This document shows positions 5,598 through 6,585 of a DNA stretch of 6,585 nt, piece by piece. Made by a program: the position numbers and the translations under genes. This stretch comes from Pseudomonadota bacterium (GTDB lineage: Bacteria; Pseudomonadota; Alphaproteobacteria; Sphingomonadales; Sphingomonadaceae). The stretch spans positions 1 to 6,585 of the forward strand of contig JAEZBH010000444.1 in the NCBI GenBank assembly GCA_023427285.1, read 5' to 3'. Position 1 is the first letter of the stretch. Every line of letters starts with the position of its first letter. Under the pieces are notes generated by a model. It was given only the letters and a program-made list of their open reading frames with translations. It did not search any database and was not told the DNA's origin.

Positions 5598-6585
5598 TTA
5601 TTCAGCGGCGGATTGCTCCGTCATGCCGGGTACGTCCGGGATGGTGTGAATGCCGTTGACCCGCTCCTGAAAGCGCACGGCATCGGCGCGGGGGTTGTAA
5701 AACTGACGGTACCAGGTGCGAGCCTTGTCGAACGGGCCATCGCTTGAGAGTTTCAGGATGCTGAGAGCAGGGGCCTTGTTCTGCCAGACCTCGAAATCTT
5801 GCGCGAATGACGCAAGCGCATTGGTCTGATAGGCGCGTGCCATGACAACGTCGCGCTCGGTTGGCGGCGTGTTGGCGGAGCGCACCATCAGGGCGTGCCA
5901 TGCCTGGGTTACGCCATCATCAACGGGCGTGTGGCAGATCATCATGAGCGTCTCGAAATCCCCCGTCATGCGGCTGAGGAGGATGCCGGGTCCGGTGTAC
6001 CAGGTATCCGTATGAAAGCCCTTGCCATCATGCACCAGCGTGCGGTGCCCGCCGCCTTGGCGCTGAATTGCGATGTGGCCGTCAAACTCGTTCTCGAAGT
6101 AATCGACGCGGGAGCCGTGAATGGGGGAGAGGTGCTGCATGTCCGCGATGTTGTCGGTGATCTCTTGCGGATGGCACGGCAGGGTACCGAGATGGTCAAT
6201 CTTCCAGCGTACCCAGGAGGGGTTATTCCATTCTGCGAACTCCGGCAGGGGATAATCCGGCTCGCCGTGTTCGGGGTCGTGCCAGACGAAGACGCACCCG
6301 GCCCGCTCTTCCACCTTCCACGACCTGACACAGGCGGCCTTTGGAATGGCTCCCTTGTGGTAGGGAATGTCATCGGCCTTGCCGGCCGGTCCGAAGCGCC
6401 AGGCATGGTAAGGACAGCGGATCGAATCTCCCTCGACATGACGGCGATCACGTACGACCCAGCTGGTGGTGTTCTTGGCGAGGTGGGTGCCCATGTGGGG
6501 GCAATAGGCGTCAAGCAGCACGATGCGTCCGCTTTTGCCCCGGTACAGCACAAGATCGCGACCGAAAAAGCGGATGGATTGCGGG
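5598..6585 (-). CDS. Rieske [2Fe-2S] ring-hydroxylating oxygenase, alpha subunit (N-terminus outside window)
   Basis: The frame is open from the window edge (first full codon 6584-6582) to TAA at 5600-5598, 328 residues visible; probably only about 30-50 N-terminal residues are missing, since RFFGRDLVLYRG is the usual lead-in to the Rieske domain. A GTG at 6551 is internal. Numbering from the edge, the Rieske ligands are C28, H30, C57, H60 (CPHMG and CPYHAW). The mononuclear iron site fits D-x3-D-x2-H-x4-H: D144, D148, H151, H156, with the third ligand probably D263 in FEVWQNK. The enzyme would use electrons from a separate ferredoxin and reductase to activate oxygen and hydroxylate a ring or steroid-like substrate in the cytoplasm. 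DFEVWQNK and WYRQFY recall the KshA (3-ketosteroid 9-alpha-hydroxylase) side of the family, but the substrate cannot be read from sequence. All ligands are present, so it is probably functional. Confidence 0.9.
   Translation of the reverse strand, partial: PQSIRFFGRDLVLYRGKSGRIVLLDAYCPHMGTHLAKNTTSWVVRDRRHVEGDSIRCPYHAWRFGPAGKADDIPYHKGAIPKAACVRSWKVEERAGCVFVWHDPEHGEPDYPLPEFAEWNNPSWVRWKIDHLGTLPCHPQEITDNIADMQHLSPIHGSRVDYFENEFDGHIAIQRQGGGHRTLVHDGKGFHTDTWYTGPGILLSRMTGDFETLMMICHTPVDDGVTQAWHALMVRSANTPPTERDVVMARAYQTNALASFAQDFEVWQNKAPALSILKLSSDGPFDKARTWYRQFYNPRADAVRFQERVNGIHTIPDVPGMTEQSAAE

Overview
The window looks like an accessory region of a proteobacterial chromosome or plasmid. It is fairly GC-rich in the genes, with one AT-rich gap at about 4860-5120. 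The Rieske oxygenase and the IS21-type remnant resemble proteins common in Alphaproteobacteria, especially sphingomonads; this placement is an impression from protein style, not a tested assignment. All recognised genes are read from the minus strand, so the layout below follows transcription from high to low coordinates.

Right part (6585 to 5598): most of a Rieske non-haem iron oxygenase alpha subunit, cut at its N-terminus by the window edge. All [2Fe-2S] and mononuclear iron ligands are visible. It is followed by about 190 bases without a gene that hold a GC-rich dyad, then a decayed C-terminal piece of IstB, the ATPase helper of IS21-family transposons, with one subterminal repeat of the IS end (5412 to about 5127). 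The IS scar separates the catabolic gene from the next block.

Middle gap (5126 to 4821): AT-rich, no gene. It probably holds the promoter of the downstream operon; an imperfect dyad at 4870-4896 sits next to a TATAAA box and could be an operator.

Left part (4820 to 1): a tight three-gene operon. Gene 1 (4820-4044) encodes a 258-residue protein with no function I can assign. Gene 2 (4020-787), after a 23-base gap, encodes a 1077-residue multidomain protein: a serine alpha/beta-hydrolase domain, a probable beta-rich middle region and a C-terminal CHAT caspase-like protease domain with the His917/Cys972 dyad. Gene 3 (790 to beyond base 1) overlaps gene 2 by ATGA and encodes a protein whose visible second half resembles the start of the M64 (IgA peptidase) metallopeptidase domain; the zinc site lies outside the window.

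A cysteine protease/hydrolase fusion, a metalloprotease and an uncharacterised partner, translationally coupled and next to a transposon scar, is the most interesting content. It suggests a protease-based conflict, defence or regulated-death system in which one protease may process the other or the small partner. Arg-rich linkers in all three proteins are candidate processing sites. The functional reading is inference; the gene order, overlaps and catalytic motifs are seen directly.
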